Positions 15,477-23,513 of a DNA stretch of 34,435 nucleotides are shown here, piece after piece. How positions within the stretch are numbered: the first letter of the stretch is position 1; each line of letters starts with the position of its first letter. The notes below the pieces were generated by a model. That model did not search any database. It was not told the origin of the DNA and saw nothing but the letters and a program-made list of their open reading frames with translations. The translations under genes were made by a program, and so were the position numbers. This DNA comes from JBFMFE01 sp040752295 (GTDB lineage: Bacteria > UBP15 > UBA6099 > JBFMBQ01), in NCBI GenBank assembly GCA_040752295.1, contig JBFMFE010000072.1, positions 1 to 34,435 on the forward strand, read 5' to 3'.

Positions 15477-16629
15477 GTTTTTCGGCGCCACGGTGGAAGA
15501 CGTCTTTAAAACACAGGACGCCCGGTTCAGGGCGGAGGACGCAAAGGGCGTGGACGCCGTCGTCGCGTACGACATCACCGGCGAGGGCGGCGGCAGATGG
15601 AGGGTTACGGTAAGGGATAGCAGGGCGGTCACGGAGAAAGTCACGGGGAGTGATTTCGGCGCATTCACGACGAAGATAACGACCGACGCCGAGACGTTCA
15701 TCGGAGTGACCGTGGGGAAGATTGACGGCACGGCGGCTTTCACGAGCGGCAGGGTGAAGATCGAGGGCGACATGAAGATAGTCGCGCTTCTCCCGCGGTT
15801 GTTTACGAAGTACAGCCCCCCATCGAGGGGCGTGAGCGCGCGCGACATCATCGCCACGTTCCCGGAAAGGTTCCGCCCCGAAGCGGCGAAGGGGCTTGAC
15901 GCGGCGATAGGTTACAACCTGGCGGGCGAGGGGGGAGGGCAGTGGACCGCCGTCGTCAAGGACGGACGGCTCGAGATGAGGGAGGGGCTGGCGGAGAATC
16001 TCACGGTGAACCAGACCGTCGGCGCGAGGGACTACGTTGACCTGATGCTCGGGAAGCTCGACCCGATGGTCGCAATCGGCGCGGGGCGCCTGAGGATTAC
16101 GGGCGATATGGAGGTTGCGAAAGTCCTTCCGAAGCTCTTCAGAAAATACGAGCCGAAGGAAGTCGAGAGGGGACCGGAACTTATAGTGCTGAAAAAGACC
16201 ATATCGGTGGGGATGAGGTTTTCCACGGGTCCGGTCATGGGGCGTTTCCTCGAGGGGCTGAAGGGAAGGAAGATATTCGCGAACGTGTGCCCGTCCTGCG
16301 GGCGCAGGCAGCTGCCCCCGCGGGAGGTGTGCGCAGTGTGCCGGTGCAGAGCGGGGGAATTCGTCGAGGTCGGTCCGGAAGGGGTGCTGGTCAACGTGGA
16401 AATCTGCTATTACGCAAGCCCGGACCCGCTGACGGGAGAGACGCGCGAGACGCCCTACGGCACGTCGAACATTCTCCTCGACGGATGCAGGGGCACGGAG
16501 ACGTTCTGGCATTACATAAAGAGGGAAGACCTCTTCGACGTGAAGCGGGGGTCGCGCGTCCGCCCGGTCTGGGCGGAGAGCCGCACCGGCTCGGTGCACG
16601 ACATAAAGTATTTCGAAATGGTCAGATGA
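15469..16629 (+). CDS. SCP2-SCP2-DUF35 fusion protein
   Basis: A 386-aa three-part protein. Two tandem SCP2-like lipid-binding domains occupy about residues 8-115 and 124-227; each has the internal pattern YDITGEGGGRW / YNLAGEGGGQW and ends in GDMK/GDMEV...LLPRLF/VLPKLF. A DUF35 OB-fold domain follows (about 255-386), with zinc-ribbon cysteines 274, 277, 288 and 291. ATG 15469 lies nine bases after GGAGGT and overlaps the thiolase stop, so translation is coupled. GTG 15463 is a less likely start. In animals SCP2 is fused to thiolase (SCPx); here it is fused to the DUF35 partner. The likely role is to hold hydrophobic acyl-CoA substrates for the adjacent thiolase-fold enzymes. Confidence 0.8.
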   Translation: MAEFFGATVEDVFKTQDARFRAEDAKGVDAVVAYDITGEGGGRWRVTVRDSRAVTEKVTGSDFGAFTTKITTDAETFIGVTVGKIDGTAAFTSGRVKIEGDMKIVALLPRLFTKYSPPSRGVSARDIIATFPERFRPEAAKGLDAAIGYNLAGEGGGQWTAVVKDGRLEMREGLAENLTVNQTVGARDYVDLMLGKLDPMVAIGAGRLRITGDMEVAKVLPKLFRKYEPKEVERGPELIVLKKTISVGMRFSTGPVMGRFLEGLKGRKIFANVCPSCGRRQLPPREVCAVCRCRAGEFVEVGPEGVLVNVEICYYASPDPLTGETRETPYGTSNILLDGCRGTETFWHYIKREDLFDVKRGSRVRPVWAESRTGSVHDIKYFEMVR

Positions 16630-16642
16630 GGGGGGAAGCGCG

Positions 16643-17137
16643 ATGGACGCCACCGGCGGGAAACGCGGGGAACAGCAGACTGCGGATGAAGAACACGCCT
16701 GCTGCAAGGTCGTCGAGGGGAAACTGGCGCTGCCGTACCAGTACTTCGCCGGACGGGTAGGGAGCAGGTTTATCATATCGCTCCGCGACGGAAAGCGGAT
16801 TCTGGGCGTCAGGTGCGACGCCTGCGGCAGGGTTTTCGTTCCCCCGAGGCAGACGTGCGAGCGATGTTTCTCGGACCTTAGTGAAAAGTGGGTCGAGCTT
16901 TCGGATACGGGGGAGATCGTCAACTTCACCGTCGTGCGCTACGAGGACAGGCACCTGCCGCGCAAGCCGCCTTTCGTGCTCGCCCTCATCAGGCTCCGCG
17001 GCGCGGACACGCCGATGGCGCACATCGTCGAGGGCGTGGCGCCGGAGAACGTCAGGATCGGGATGAACGTCAGGGCGGTCTTCGCGGACAAGACGACGAA
17101 CTGCATTCTGGACATCGATCACTTCGAGCCGGTGTGA
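16643..17137 (+). CDS. Stand-alone DUF35 zinc-ribbon/OB-fold protein
   Basis: A 164-aa protein with the DUF35 layout: a zinc ribbon with Cys58, Cys61, Cys72 and Cys75 (GVRCDACGRVFVPPRQTCERC), then an OB fold with GEIVNFTVVRYE, PFVLALIRLRGA, HIVEGVAPENVRIGMNVRAVF. DUF35 proteins bridge or activate thiolase-fold partners and position the CoA moiety. ATG 16643 is preceded by GGGGGAAG at good spacing. It comes 13 bases after the fusion gene. Having two DUF35 proteins for two thiolase-fold proteins suggests matched pairs or a four-subunit complex. A short N-terminal extension (residues 1-25) contains adjacent Cys20-Cys21 and has no obvious role. Confidence 0.85.
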   Translation: MDATGGKRGEQQTADEEHACCKVVEGKLALPYQYFAGRVGSRFIISLRDGKRILGVRCDACGRVFVPPRQTCERCFSDLSEKWVELSDTGEIVNFTVVRYEDRHLPRKPPFVLALIRLRGADTPMAHIVEGVAPENVRIGMNVRAVFADKTTNCILDIDHFEPV

Positions 17138-17318
17138 CGCGCGACGTCGGCGCCGGCGATAAAAGCCCTTTCGGCGTGGTACGCCTGCCCGCCGCCCGGA
17201 AGTGACAGCCCGCGCGGGCGGGCGCGCCCGGACGGGAAGGCGGGGAGACCGCGCCCCCGCGTCTTCGGGCGCCGCGTCGCGGGCGCAGCCGGACAATCCA
17301 TGCGGCGGAAGTGAGACG

Positions 17319-18872
17319 GTGAAAGGCAGACGTTCGGACGTGGAGGGGCTGGAGGCGCGGGCGGCGGAACTCGAGCGCCGCGTGCAGCGCCTCGAGGGAG
17401 AAGCGTCGAGGCGCATTCAGGTGGAAGAAGCGCTCAGGGAGCGGACGCACGAGCTGGGCGAGAGGGTAAAGGAGCTGAACTGTCTCTACGCCATCTCCAA
17501 TCTCGTTGACCGGGAAGGAATCCACCTTGACGACGTCCTCCGGGGAACCGTCAAGCTGATTCCCCCCGCGTGGCAGTATCCGGAGATCACGTGCGCGCGG
17601 ATTCTATTGGGCGGACGGGCATATGAAACGGGAAACTTCCGTGAAACGCCCTGGAGTCAGTCGTGCGACATTGTAGTAAACGGTGAGCGCGCGGGCGCTG
17701 TCAGTGTGTATTACCTCGAAGAGACGCCCGCCGGAAGCGAGGGTCCGTTCCTGCGCGAGGAGCGCAGCCTCATAAACGCCATCGCGGAACAGATCGGGCT
17801 TATCGTCGAGCGAAAACGGGCGGAAGAAGCGCTCAGGGAGTCCGAGGAACTGCACAGGATCACGCTCAGCAGCATATCCGACGCGGTTTTCATAACGGAC
17901 GACGCCGGGAGGTTCACCTACATATGCCCCAATGTTGACGTCATCTTCGGGTACGATTTCAGCGAGGTCAGGAAACTGGGGAGCATAGGGAGGCTTCTGG
18001 GGGACGGGCTTTTCGACCGGAACGCGCTGGAAGCGCGGGGAGAGATACAAAACATAGAGCGCGACATCAGCGATAAACACGGCGGGAATCACTCGCTTCT
18101 CGTGAACGTGAAAAGGGTTTCGATCAGGGGCGGCACGGTGCTCTACACGTGCCGCGACATAACCGAGCGCAAGGCGGCGGAAGAGGCGCTGCAGAGGAGC
18201 GAAAAACAGCTCAGCGCACTCTCGAAGAAAATCATCTCGACGCAGGAGGAAGAGAGAGCCAGGCTCTCCCACGAACTGCACGATGAGATCGGGCAGCAGC
18301 TGACGGCGCTGAGACTCGAAATCGGGCTGCTTCAGAGGGAGTACGGTTCGGTTCTGAGCGCGGAGCGCCTGCGTGCGCTGACGGCGATGGTGGAGAAGGC
18401 GACGGCGGAACTGAGACGGGTGTGCAGGGGGCTGCGTCCGACCGTGCTTGACGACCTCGGTGTCGCGCAGGCGCTGGAGTCGCTGGTCAGGGAATTCGAG
18501 GCGCACGGGGCGTTCGAGATGGAAACCGCGACGATGCAGGTGGACGAAAGCGGCGTCAACCCCGAGACGGCGATAAGCGTTTACAGGGTGCTCCAGGAGG
18601 CGCTCACGAACGTGACGCGCCATTCGGGGGCGAGCCGCGTCCGCGTCTCCTTCAGGCAGGAAAACTCCACGCTCGTCCTGGAGGTCCTCGACAACGGGAA
18701 GGGTTTCGCCGATCCGGAAAGGGTCGGCGAGAAGGGCTTCGGCATCCTCGGGATGAAGGAGCGGGCGGCGCTGTGCGGGGGTACGGTCGAGATAGAATCG
18801 GGACCCGGGAGGGGCACGCGGGTCGTCATGCGTGCGCCGGCGGCGGGTCGGGAGGTGGAATCGCCGCTTTGA
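17319..18872 (+). CDS. NarL-type sensor histidine kinase (GAF-PAS-HisKA_3-HATPase)
   Basis: A 517-aa soluble kinase. An N-terminal coiled coil (about 8-55) leads into a GAF-like domain (about 56-165), then a PAS domain (about 175-285, ISDAVFITDDAGRFTYICPN and the CRDITERKAAEEAL linker). The phosphoacceptor is His321 in ELHDEIGQQLTAL, typical of the HisKA_3 class, followed by an HATPase domain with NVTRHSG, DNGKGF and GFGILGMKER. No membrane segment is present, so it senses a cytoplasmic signal. GTG 17319 is preceded by GGAAGTGAG; the frame extends upstream to GTG 17202, but that stretch is Arg/Gly/Ala-rich and looks non-coding. Its stop overlaps the start of the regulator gene. Confidence 0.85.
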   Translation: MKGRRSDVEGLEARAAELERRVQRLEGEASRRIQVEEALRERTHELGERVKELNCLYAISNLVDREGIHLDDVLRGTVKLIPPAWQYPEITCARILLGGRAYETGNFRETPWSQSCDIVVNGERAGAVSVYYLEETPAGSEGPFLREERSLINAIAEQIGLIVERKRAEEALRESEELHRITLSSISDAVFITDDAGRFTYICPNVDVIFGYDFSEVRKLGSIGRLLGDGLFDRNALEARGEIQNIERDISDKHGGNHSLLVNVKRVSIRGGTVLYTCRDITERKAAEEALQRSEKQLSALSKKIISTQEEERARLSHELHDEIGQQLTALRLEIGLLQREYGSVLSAERLRALTAMVEKATAELRRVCRGLRPTVLDDLGVAQALESLVREFEAHGAFEMETATMQVDESGVNPETAISVYRVLQEALTNVTRHSGASRVRVSFRQENSTLVLEVLDNGKGFADPERVGEKGFGILGMKERAALCGGTVEIESGPGRGTRVVMRAPAAGREVESPL

Positions 18873-19507
18873 TACGCGTCGTGATCGCCGACGACCACAC
18901 GATCGTTCGCGCGGGACTCTGCAGGCTTCTCGAGTCGGAGCGCGACATCGAAGTCGTCGGCGAAGCCGGCACCGGGCGCGAGACCGTGAGCCTGTGCGAG
19001 AGGACGAGACCCGACGTCGTCGTCCTCGATTTTGACATGCCGGACATGGACGGGCTTGAAGCCACGAGGCAGATAGTTTCTTCCCGCCGCCCGGCGAAGG
19101 TGCTGATCATTACAATGTACGACAGCGAGGAGTACGCGGTGCGGCTCATCCAGGCGGGCGCGCTGGGCTTCATAATCAAGGGGACGTCCCCGGAGGAACT
19201 GCCCGCCGCGATAAGGAAGGTGGCGTCCGGGAAGACGTACATCACCCCTTCCGTCATGGAGGGGATGGTGTTCCGAAGGTTCCAGGCTGAAAAAAGCAAC
19301 CCGGCGGCTCTGCTGTCCGACAGGGAGCTACAGGTTCTCGTGAGGCTTGCGCGCGGACGCCTTACGCGGGAGGTCTCCGACGACCTCGGTCTCAGCACGA
19401 GCACCGTCGAGACGTACAGGAGACGGCTTCTCGACAAGCTCGGGCTGAGGAACAATTCGGACATTACGCGCTTCGCCATCAGGTACGGTCTTATAGACAA
19501 GTTTTGA
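18869..19507 (+). CDS. NarL/FixJ-family response regulator
   Basis: A 212-aa protein with a receiver (Asp8, Asp9, Asp54, Thr82, Lys104) and a LuxR-type helix-turn-helix (about 147-212, LLSDRELQVLVRLARG and STSTVETYRRRLLDKLGL). TTG 18869 is the best start: it gives MIRVVIADDHTIVRAGL, the standard opening, overlaps the kinase stop as TTGA, and follows GGAGGT by 12 bases. The partner kinase is directly upstream. Repeated ACTACA boxes just after this gene (19538-19580) are candidate targets, which would place either the downstream glutamate-synthase-like gene or the system's own feedback under its control. Confidence 0.85.
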   Translation: MIRVVIADDHTIVRAGLCRLLESERDIEVVGEAGTGRETVSLCERTRPDVVVLDFDMPDMDGLEATRQIVSSRRPAKVLIITMYDSEEYAVRLIQAGALGFIIKGTSPEELPAAIRKVASGKTYITPSVMEGMVFRRFQAEKSNPAALLSDRELQVLVRLARGRLTREVSDDLGLSTSTVETYRRRLLDKLGLRNNSDITRFAIRYGLIDKF

Positions 19508-19537
19508 AGAGGCGCCTGCGTCGGCGGGGCGCGGAAC

Positions 19538-19580
19538 ATGTAGCGGAATTCACTACATCGAAAAAGCAGTAAATACTACA
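19538..19580. promoter_or_regulatory. Inverted and direct ACTACA boxes, candidate regulator sites
   Basis: ATGTAG (19538-19543) and CTACAT (19553-19558) form an inverted repeat with a 9-base spacer. The box ACTACA occurs at 19552-19557 and again at 19575-19580, 23 bases apart (about two helical turns). The region is upstream of the gene at 19723 and directly behind a LuxR-type regulator gene. Confidence 0.4.
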
Positions 19581-19722
19581 CTAAAATAAAAGTTTCCACG
19601 ATAGCGCCTGTACTCAAAAAAATATACTCTTTCATCCCGCGCGCCGAGTCCGGGCTTTCTCCCGCGGACGGGTCCGCAGGGTCTTCCCGACGGCGCGCGA
19701 AAAAACCCATGAGAGGTGAGAG

Positions 19723-21306
19723 ATGAACCTTCAGAGACCAAATGCAAACGACGCCACGCAGACGACCAACCGCTCACGGAACGTCGTCCCCGTGTCGGGG
19801 CTGTGTTCGCGGTGCGTGGACGGATGCCGCGGAAACTGCGAGGTTTTCAAGGCATCGTTCCGCGGGCGGGAAGTGATCTACTCCGGACCCTTCGGCGAGA
19901 TCACCGCGGGCGCGGACAAGAATTACCCGGTGGATTATTCCCACCTGAACATACAGGGCTACGCCATGGGGGCGAAGGGACTTTACGACCCCTCGCCGGA
20001 GACCGCCGTTTTTCCTGCGGTGGACGTCGAGACGGTTTACGGCGCCGAGAACAAGGTCAGGATGAAACTGCCCGTGTTCACCGGCGCGCTCGGCTCGACG
20101 GACATAGCGCGCAAGAACTGGGAGCACTTCGCGGTGGGCGCCGCCATCAGCGGGATCACGCTCGTCTGCGGCGAGAACGTGTGCGGGATAGACCCGAAGC
20201 TCGAACTCGACAAGAAAGGCAAAATCGTCAGGTCTCCCGACATGGAACGCCGCGTCAAAGTGTACAAGGAATGGCAGGGGGGATACGGCGACATGGTGGT
20301 GCAGATGAACGTGGAGGACACCAATTTCGGCGTCGCCGAGTACGTGATCGAAAAGCTCGGGGTGGAGACAATCGAGCTGAAGTGGGGGCAGGGCGCGAAG
20401 TGCATCGGGGGGGAGATCAAGGTCAGGTCCATGGATAGGGCCGTGGAGCTGAAAAAGAGAGGCTATATCGTGACGCCGGACCCCACGCTCGAGGAGAACC
20501 AGAAGGCGTTCAAGGCAGGGTCAATAAAGGAGTTCGAACGCCATTCGAGGCTGGGTTTCGTCACGGAGGAGGGCTTCCTCCAGGAGGTGGAGCGGCTGCG
20601 AGCGCTTGGCGCCAGAAGGGTGAGCCTCAAGACCGGCGCCTACGGGCAGGTGGAACTCGCTCTCGCCCTCAAGCTCGGCTCCGCCGCCAGGATTGACCTG
20701 TTGACGATAGACGGCGCGCCCGGCGGCACCGGCATGAGCCCGTGGCGGATGATGGAGGAGTGGGGATTCCCCACGTTTTACCTCCAGTCCCTCACGTACC
20801 AGTTCTGCCGGAAACTCGCTTCAAGGGGGGCGTGGGTTCCGGACGTCGCGATCGCCGGCGGTTTCTCCACGGAGGACCATATCTTCAAGGTTCTCGCGAT
20901 GGGCGCGCCGTGGACAAAGGCTGTGTGCATGGGCAGGGCGATGATGGTGCCGGGGATGGTGGGTAAAAACATAGGGGTCTGGATAAAGAACAACGATCTA
21001 CCGAAGACCGTTTCGGAGTACGGAAAAAGCCCCGAGGAGATTTTCGTCACATACGAGGAACTGCGGAAGGAGTACGGCGCCGGGAAAGTCAGGGAGATGC
21101 CACTTGGCGCGGTGGGTATTTATACGTTCTGCCAGAAGCTGAGCGTGGGGCTTAAACAGCTCATGGCGGGGAGCAGGAACTTCAGGATTTCGACTGTATC
21201 ACGGGATGACCTGATAGCCCTTTCGGAGGAAGCGGCAAAAGTGTCGGGAATCCCCTATCTGATGGATGCCGGACGGGAGCAGGCGGAACGGATTCTCGAC
21301 TCCTGA
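19723..21306 (+). CDS. FMN-binding glutamate-synthase-like protein
   Basis: A 527-aa protein of the glutamate synthase central/FMN-barrel family, starting at ATG 19723 with AGGTGA close upstream. The barrel shows LPVFTGALGST, VVQMNVEDT, ELKWGQGAKCIGGEI, RRVSLKTGAYGQVE, IDGAPGGTGMSPW and VAIAGGFSTEDH. There is no glutaminase domain and no C-terminal GXGXG helix. The usual 3Fe-4S motif (C-x5-C-x4-C) after the barrel is missing; the corresponding stretch reads KAVCMGRAMM. Instead there is an N-terminal C-x2-C-x3-C-x3-C set (Cys28, 31, 35, 39) that may bind a cluster. Its place before glnA and PII implies nitrogen metabolism, but the actual reaction may not be glutamate synthesis. Confidence 0.8.
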   Translation: MNLQRPNANDATQTTNRSRNVVPVSGLCSRCVDGCRGNCEVFKASFRGREVIYSGPFGEITAGADKNYPVDYSHLNIQGYAMGAKGLYDPSPETAVFPAVDVETVYGAENKVRMKLPVFTGALGSTDIARKNWEHFAVGAAISGITLVCGENVCGIDPKLELDKKGKIVRSPDMERRVKVYKEWQGGYGDMVVQMNVEDTNFGVAEYVIEKLGVETIELKWGQGAKCIGGEIKVRSMDRAVELKKRGYIVTPDPTLEENQKAFKAGSIKEFERHSRLGFVTEEGFLQEVERLRALGARRVSLKTGAYGQVELALALKLGSAARIDLLTIDGAPGGTGMSPWRMMEEWGFPTFYLQSLTYQFCRKLASRGAWVPDVAIAGGFSTEDHIFKVLAMGAPWTKAVCMGRAMMVPGMVGKNIGVWIKNNDLPKTVSEYGKSPEEIFVTYEELRKEYGAGKVREMPLGAVGIYTFCQKLSVGLKQLMAGSRNFRISTVSRDDLIALSEEAAKVSGIPYLMDAGREQAERILDS

Positions 21307-21357
21307 ATTTTAGCGCGGTCTGCTGAACGGGCGTTTAAACAGTGGTTTCAAAAAAGG

Positions 21358-21388
21358 GACGGCGGCGGTTATTGTCGTCGTCTTTTTT
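21358..21388 (+). terminator. Rho-independent terminator after the glutamate-synthase-like gene
   Basis: GACGGCG (21358-21364) pairs with CGTCGTC (21376-21382) with one G-T wobble, around an 11-base loop, followed directly by six Ts (21383-21388). It cuts the transcript before glnA, so glnA has its own promoter. Confidence 0.7.
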
Positions 21389-21397
21389 GATATTTTC

Positions 21398-21455
21398 GGC
21401 ACAAAATTGTTCCGCTCATTTTGCTTGGCACAAAATTGTTCCGCCTCTTTTGCGC
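21398..21455. repeat. Two tandem 29-bp units upstream of glnA
   Basis: Units 21398-21426 and 21427-21455 lie head to tail. The first 18 bases, GGCACAAAATTGTTCCGC, are identical, and 24 of 29 positions match overall. Each has an imperfect dyad (GGCACA/TGTTCC around AAAT). They may be regulator sites for glnA or remains of a mobile-element end. Confidence 0.65.
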
Positions 21456-21619
21456 TTTTATAGAAAAAATCCGGGGGGCAACCGAAATAAAATATGTAGA
21501 TAGAAAGCAATAATTCCGTCTTTCGAACGTTTTCATGGAACGATCTGGCATGAAAGATGTTATTCAAAGCGACGCTGTGTAATGTGCCGATTAAATGACG
21601 CGAGAAAGGAGATGTGGAG

Positions 21620-22954
21620 ATGGACGGTAAACTCACGAAGAAGGAAGTCCTGAAGGTAGTGAAAGAGAGGAACGTCAGTTTCATCCGCCTGTGGTTCACA
21701 GACATACTCGGTCAGGTGAAGAGCTTCGCCATAACGCAGAGGGAACTTGAGGGCGCGCTGGAGAACGGGATGGGATTCGACGGCTCCTCCATAACCGGCT
21801 ATCAGAGCATCGAGGAGAGCGACATGATAGCCATGCCGGACCCCGCCACGTTCCAGCTTCTGCCGTGGAGACCGCAGGACAAGCCTGTGGCGAGGATGAT
21901 ATGCGACGTTCTCGAGCCGGGCGGAAAGCCCTACGACGGCGACCCCCGGTACGTGCTGAAACGCGCCGTCGAAAGGATGAAGAAGGCGGGGTTTGATCAC
22001 TATTACCTCGGTCCCGAGCTGGAGTACTTTTACCTGAAGGGACCGAACTGCCCCGAGCCGCTCGACCAGGGGGGGTACTTCGACCTGACCACGCTGGACG
22101 TGGCGAGCGACCTGCGGAGGGACACGGTCAACTGCCTCGAGGAGATGGGTATCAAGGTGGAGTACAGCCACCACGAGGTCGGTCCGAGCCAGCACGAGAT
22201 AGACATGCGGTACACCGACGCCCTGCGGATGGCGGACAACGTCATCACCTACCGCATCGCGGTCAAGGAAATTGCGAGCAGGCACGGCGTGTACGCCACT
22301 TTCATGCCCAAGCCCATCTACGGCGTGAACGGAAGCGGGATGCACACTCATCAGTCGCTTTTCAAGGGTGACAAGAACGTCTTTTTCGATCCGAAGTCGA
22401 AGGACAACCTTTCGGCAACGGCGAAGAGGTTCGTCGCGGGGCAGCTGGAGCACGCCAAGGAAATGAGCGCCGTTTTCGCGCAGTGGGTCAATTCCTACAA
22501 GCGGCTCGTCCCGGGCTACGAGGCGCCGGTCTACATCGCATGGTCGAGGCGGAACCGGTCGGCTCTCATACGGGTGCCGGAGTATCATCCGGGGAAGGAA
22601 TACGCCACAAGGGCGGAACTGCGCTGCCCGGACCCCGCCTGCAATCCGTACCTGACGTTCGCCGTGATGCTCCACGCCGGGCTTGAGGGGATAGAAAAGA
22701 AATATCCCTTCCCGGAATCCATCGAGAAGAATTTTTATGAGTTGAGCGCGAGCGAGCGCAGGGAAATGGGGATCGAGTCGCTTCCCGACAGTCTCGGCGA
22801 GGCGATATCCATCGCCGAGAAAAGCGGGCTGATTAAAAAAGCCCTCGGTGACCATGTGTTCCCTCGCTTCATCGAGATTAAAAAGAAGGAGTGGGAGGCT
22901 TACAGGGTGCAGGTTACGAAGTACGAGATAGACAGGATGCTTTCCATACTGTGA
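21620..22954 (+). CDS. glnA: Glutamine synthetase, type I
   Basis: A 444-aa enzyme that makes glutamine from glutamate, ammonia and ATP; the active form is a dodecamer. Signatures are present: FDGSSI (53-58), GPELEYF (131-137), NGSGMHTHQSL (237-247), NSYKRLVPGY (291-300) and RNRSALIRVP (311-320). ATG 21620 lies 8 bases after AAAGGAG; GTG 21614 is too close to that site. The length is nearer the short alpha-type GSI, which is controlled by feedback or protein binding, than the roughly 469-aa adenylylated beta type. PII follows 90 bases later, and a glutamate-synthase-like gene precedes it across a terminator. Tandem repeats lie upstream. Confidence 0.95.
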   Translation: MDGKLTKKEVLKVVKERNVSFIRLWFTDILGQVKSFAITQRELEGALENGMGFDGSSITGYQSIEESDMIAMPDPATFQLLPWRPQDKPVARMICDVLEPGGKPYDGDPRYVLKRAVERMKKAGFDHYYLGPELEYFYLKGPNCPEPLDQGGYFDLTTLDVASDLRRDTVNCLEEMGIKVEYSHHEVGPSQHEIDMRYTDALRMADNVITYRIAVKEIASRHGVYATFMPKPIYGVNGSGMHTHQSLFKGDKNVFFDPKSKDNLSATAKRFVAGQLEHAKEMSAVFAQWVNSYKRLVPGYEAPVYIAWSRRNRSALIRVPEYHPGKEYATRAELRCPDPACNPYLTFAVMLHAGLEGIEKKYPFPESIEKNFYELSASERREMGIESLPDSLGEAISIAEKSGLIKKALGDHVFPRFIEIKKKEWEAYRVQVTKYEIDRMLSIL

Positions 22955-23044
22955 AGGTGGCAGTTCGGGCTTCAGGCTTCGGGAGAGGGATTTTATCGGC
23001 CGGCGGTTCGCCGCGTGAACGCAGCGTCGCCGGAAGGGGTTTGC

Positions 23045-23389
23045 ATGAAGTACATAATCGCGGTGATAAGACCCGACAGGCTCGAAGAAGTGAAGAGGAT
23101 GCTGGAGAACAGTGAGATAGGGATGATGACGGTGAGCGAGGTGGTGGGTTGCGGGCGGCAGAGAGGGGGGACCCGACCGTGCGGCGGGGGTGAGGGAGGG
23201 GACGGACTCAAGCGTAAGATAAAGCTTGAGATAGCCGTTGGCGATGTACTGGTCGAGCCGGCGATAGAGGCGATAACGCGGGGCGCCCGTACGGGCAATA
23301 TCGGCGACGGCAAGATTTTCGTGTTTGATCTCGAGGAGAGCGTCAGGATAAGGACAGGCGAGAGGGGCGGCCGTGCCGTGGCGTCTTAA
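23045..23389 (+). CDS. PII signal-transduction protein without the T-loop tyrosines
   Basis: A 114-aa PII (GlnB/GlnK) protein, starting at ATG 23045 with GGAAGGGG five bases upstream. It aligns with E. coli GlnB without gaps through the T-loop. The 2-oxoglutarate/ATP-binding parts are kept: GRQ (Gln39), TGNIGDGKIFVF and the final IRTGE. In the T-loop, the uridylylated Tyr51 is Gly51 and Tyr46 is Cys46, in a Gly-rich stretch (GGTRPCGGGEGGDGLKRK). Uridylylation at the standard residue is therefore impossible, and contacts with AmtB- or GlnE-type targets are probably altered. Being next to glnA, it most likely acts on glutamine synthetase or transport. It is a full-length protein, not a fragment. 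Confidence 0.9.
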   Translation: MKYIIAVIRPDRLEEVKRMLENSEIGMMTVSEVVGCGRQRGGTRPCGGGEGGDGLKRKIKLEIAVGDVLVEPAIEAITRGARTGNIGDGKIFVFDLEESVRIRTGERGGRAVAS

Positions 23390-23513
23390 CGCCGAAGGTC
23401 CGGGCTGAATCCGCAAGAGAGTAATTATTCACCGAAAGTGAAGTTCTTAAAAGCGAATATCCAATGTAGCGTTCTCCGGAAGCCGATGGGGTGCATATAC
23501 GCGGGAAGCACCA

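Noticed and set aside
13773..15857. 694-codon minus-strand frame across the thiolase genes
   Set aside because: Antisense to two recognisable genes; no domain or start signal supports it.
21396..21444. Sigma54 promoter upstream of glnA
   Set aside because: TGGCAC matches the -24 element but the -12 TTGC is not at the required distance in either repeat unit.
21310..21705. Minus-strand frame over the glnA upstream repeats
   Set aside because: The repeated peptide simply reflects the tandem DNA repeat, and the frame overlaps the glnA start.
21560..23416. 618-codon minus-strand frame across glnA and PII
   Set aside because: Both plus-strand genes are certain; the antisense frame is a codon-bias shadow.
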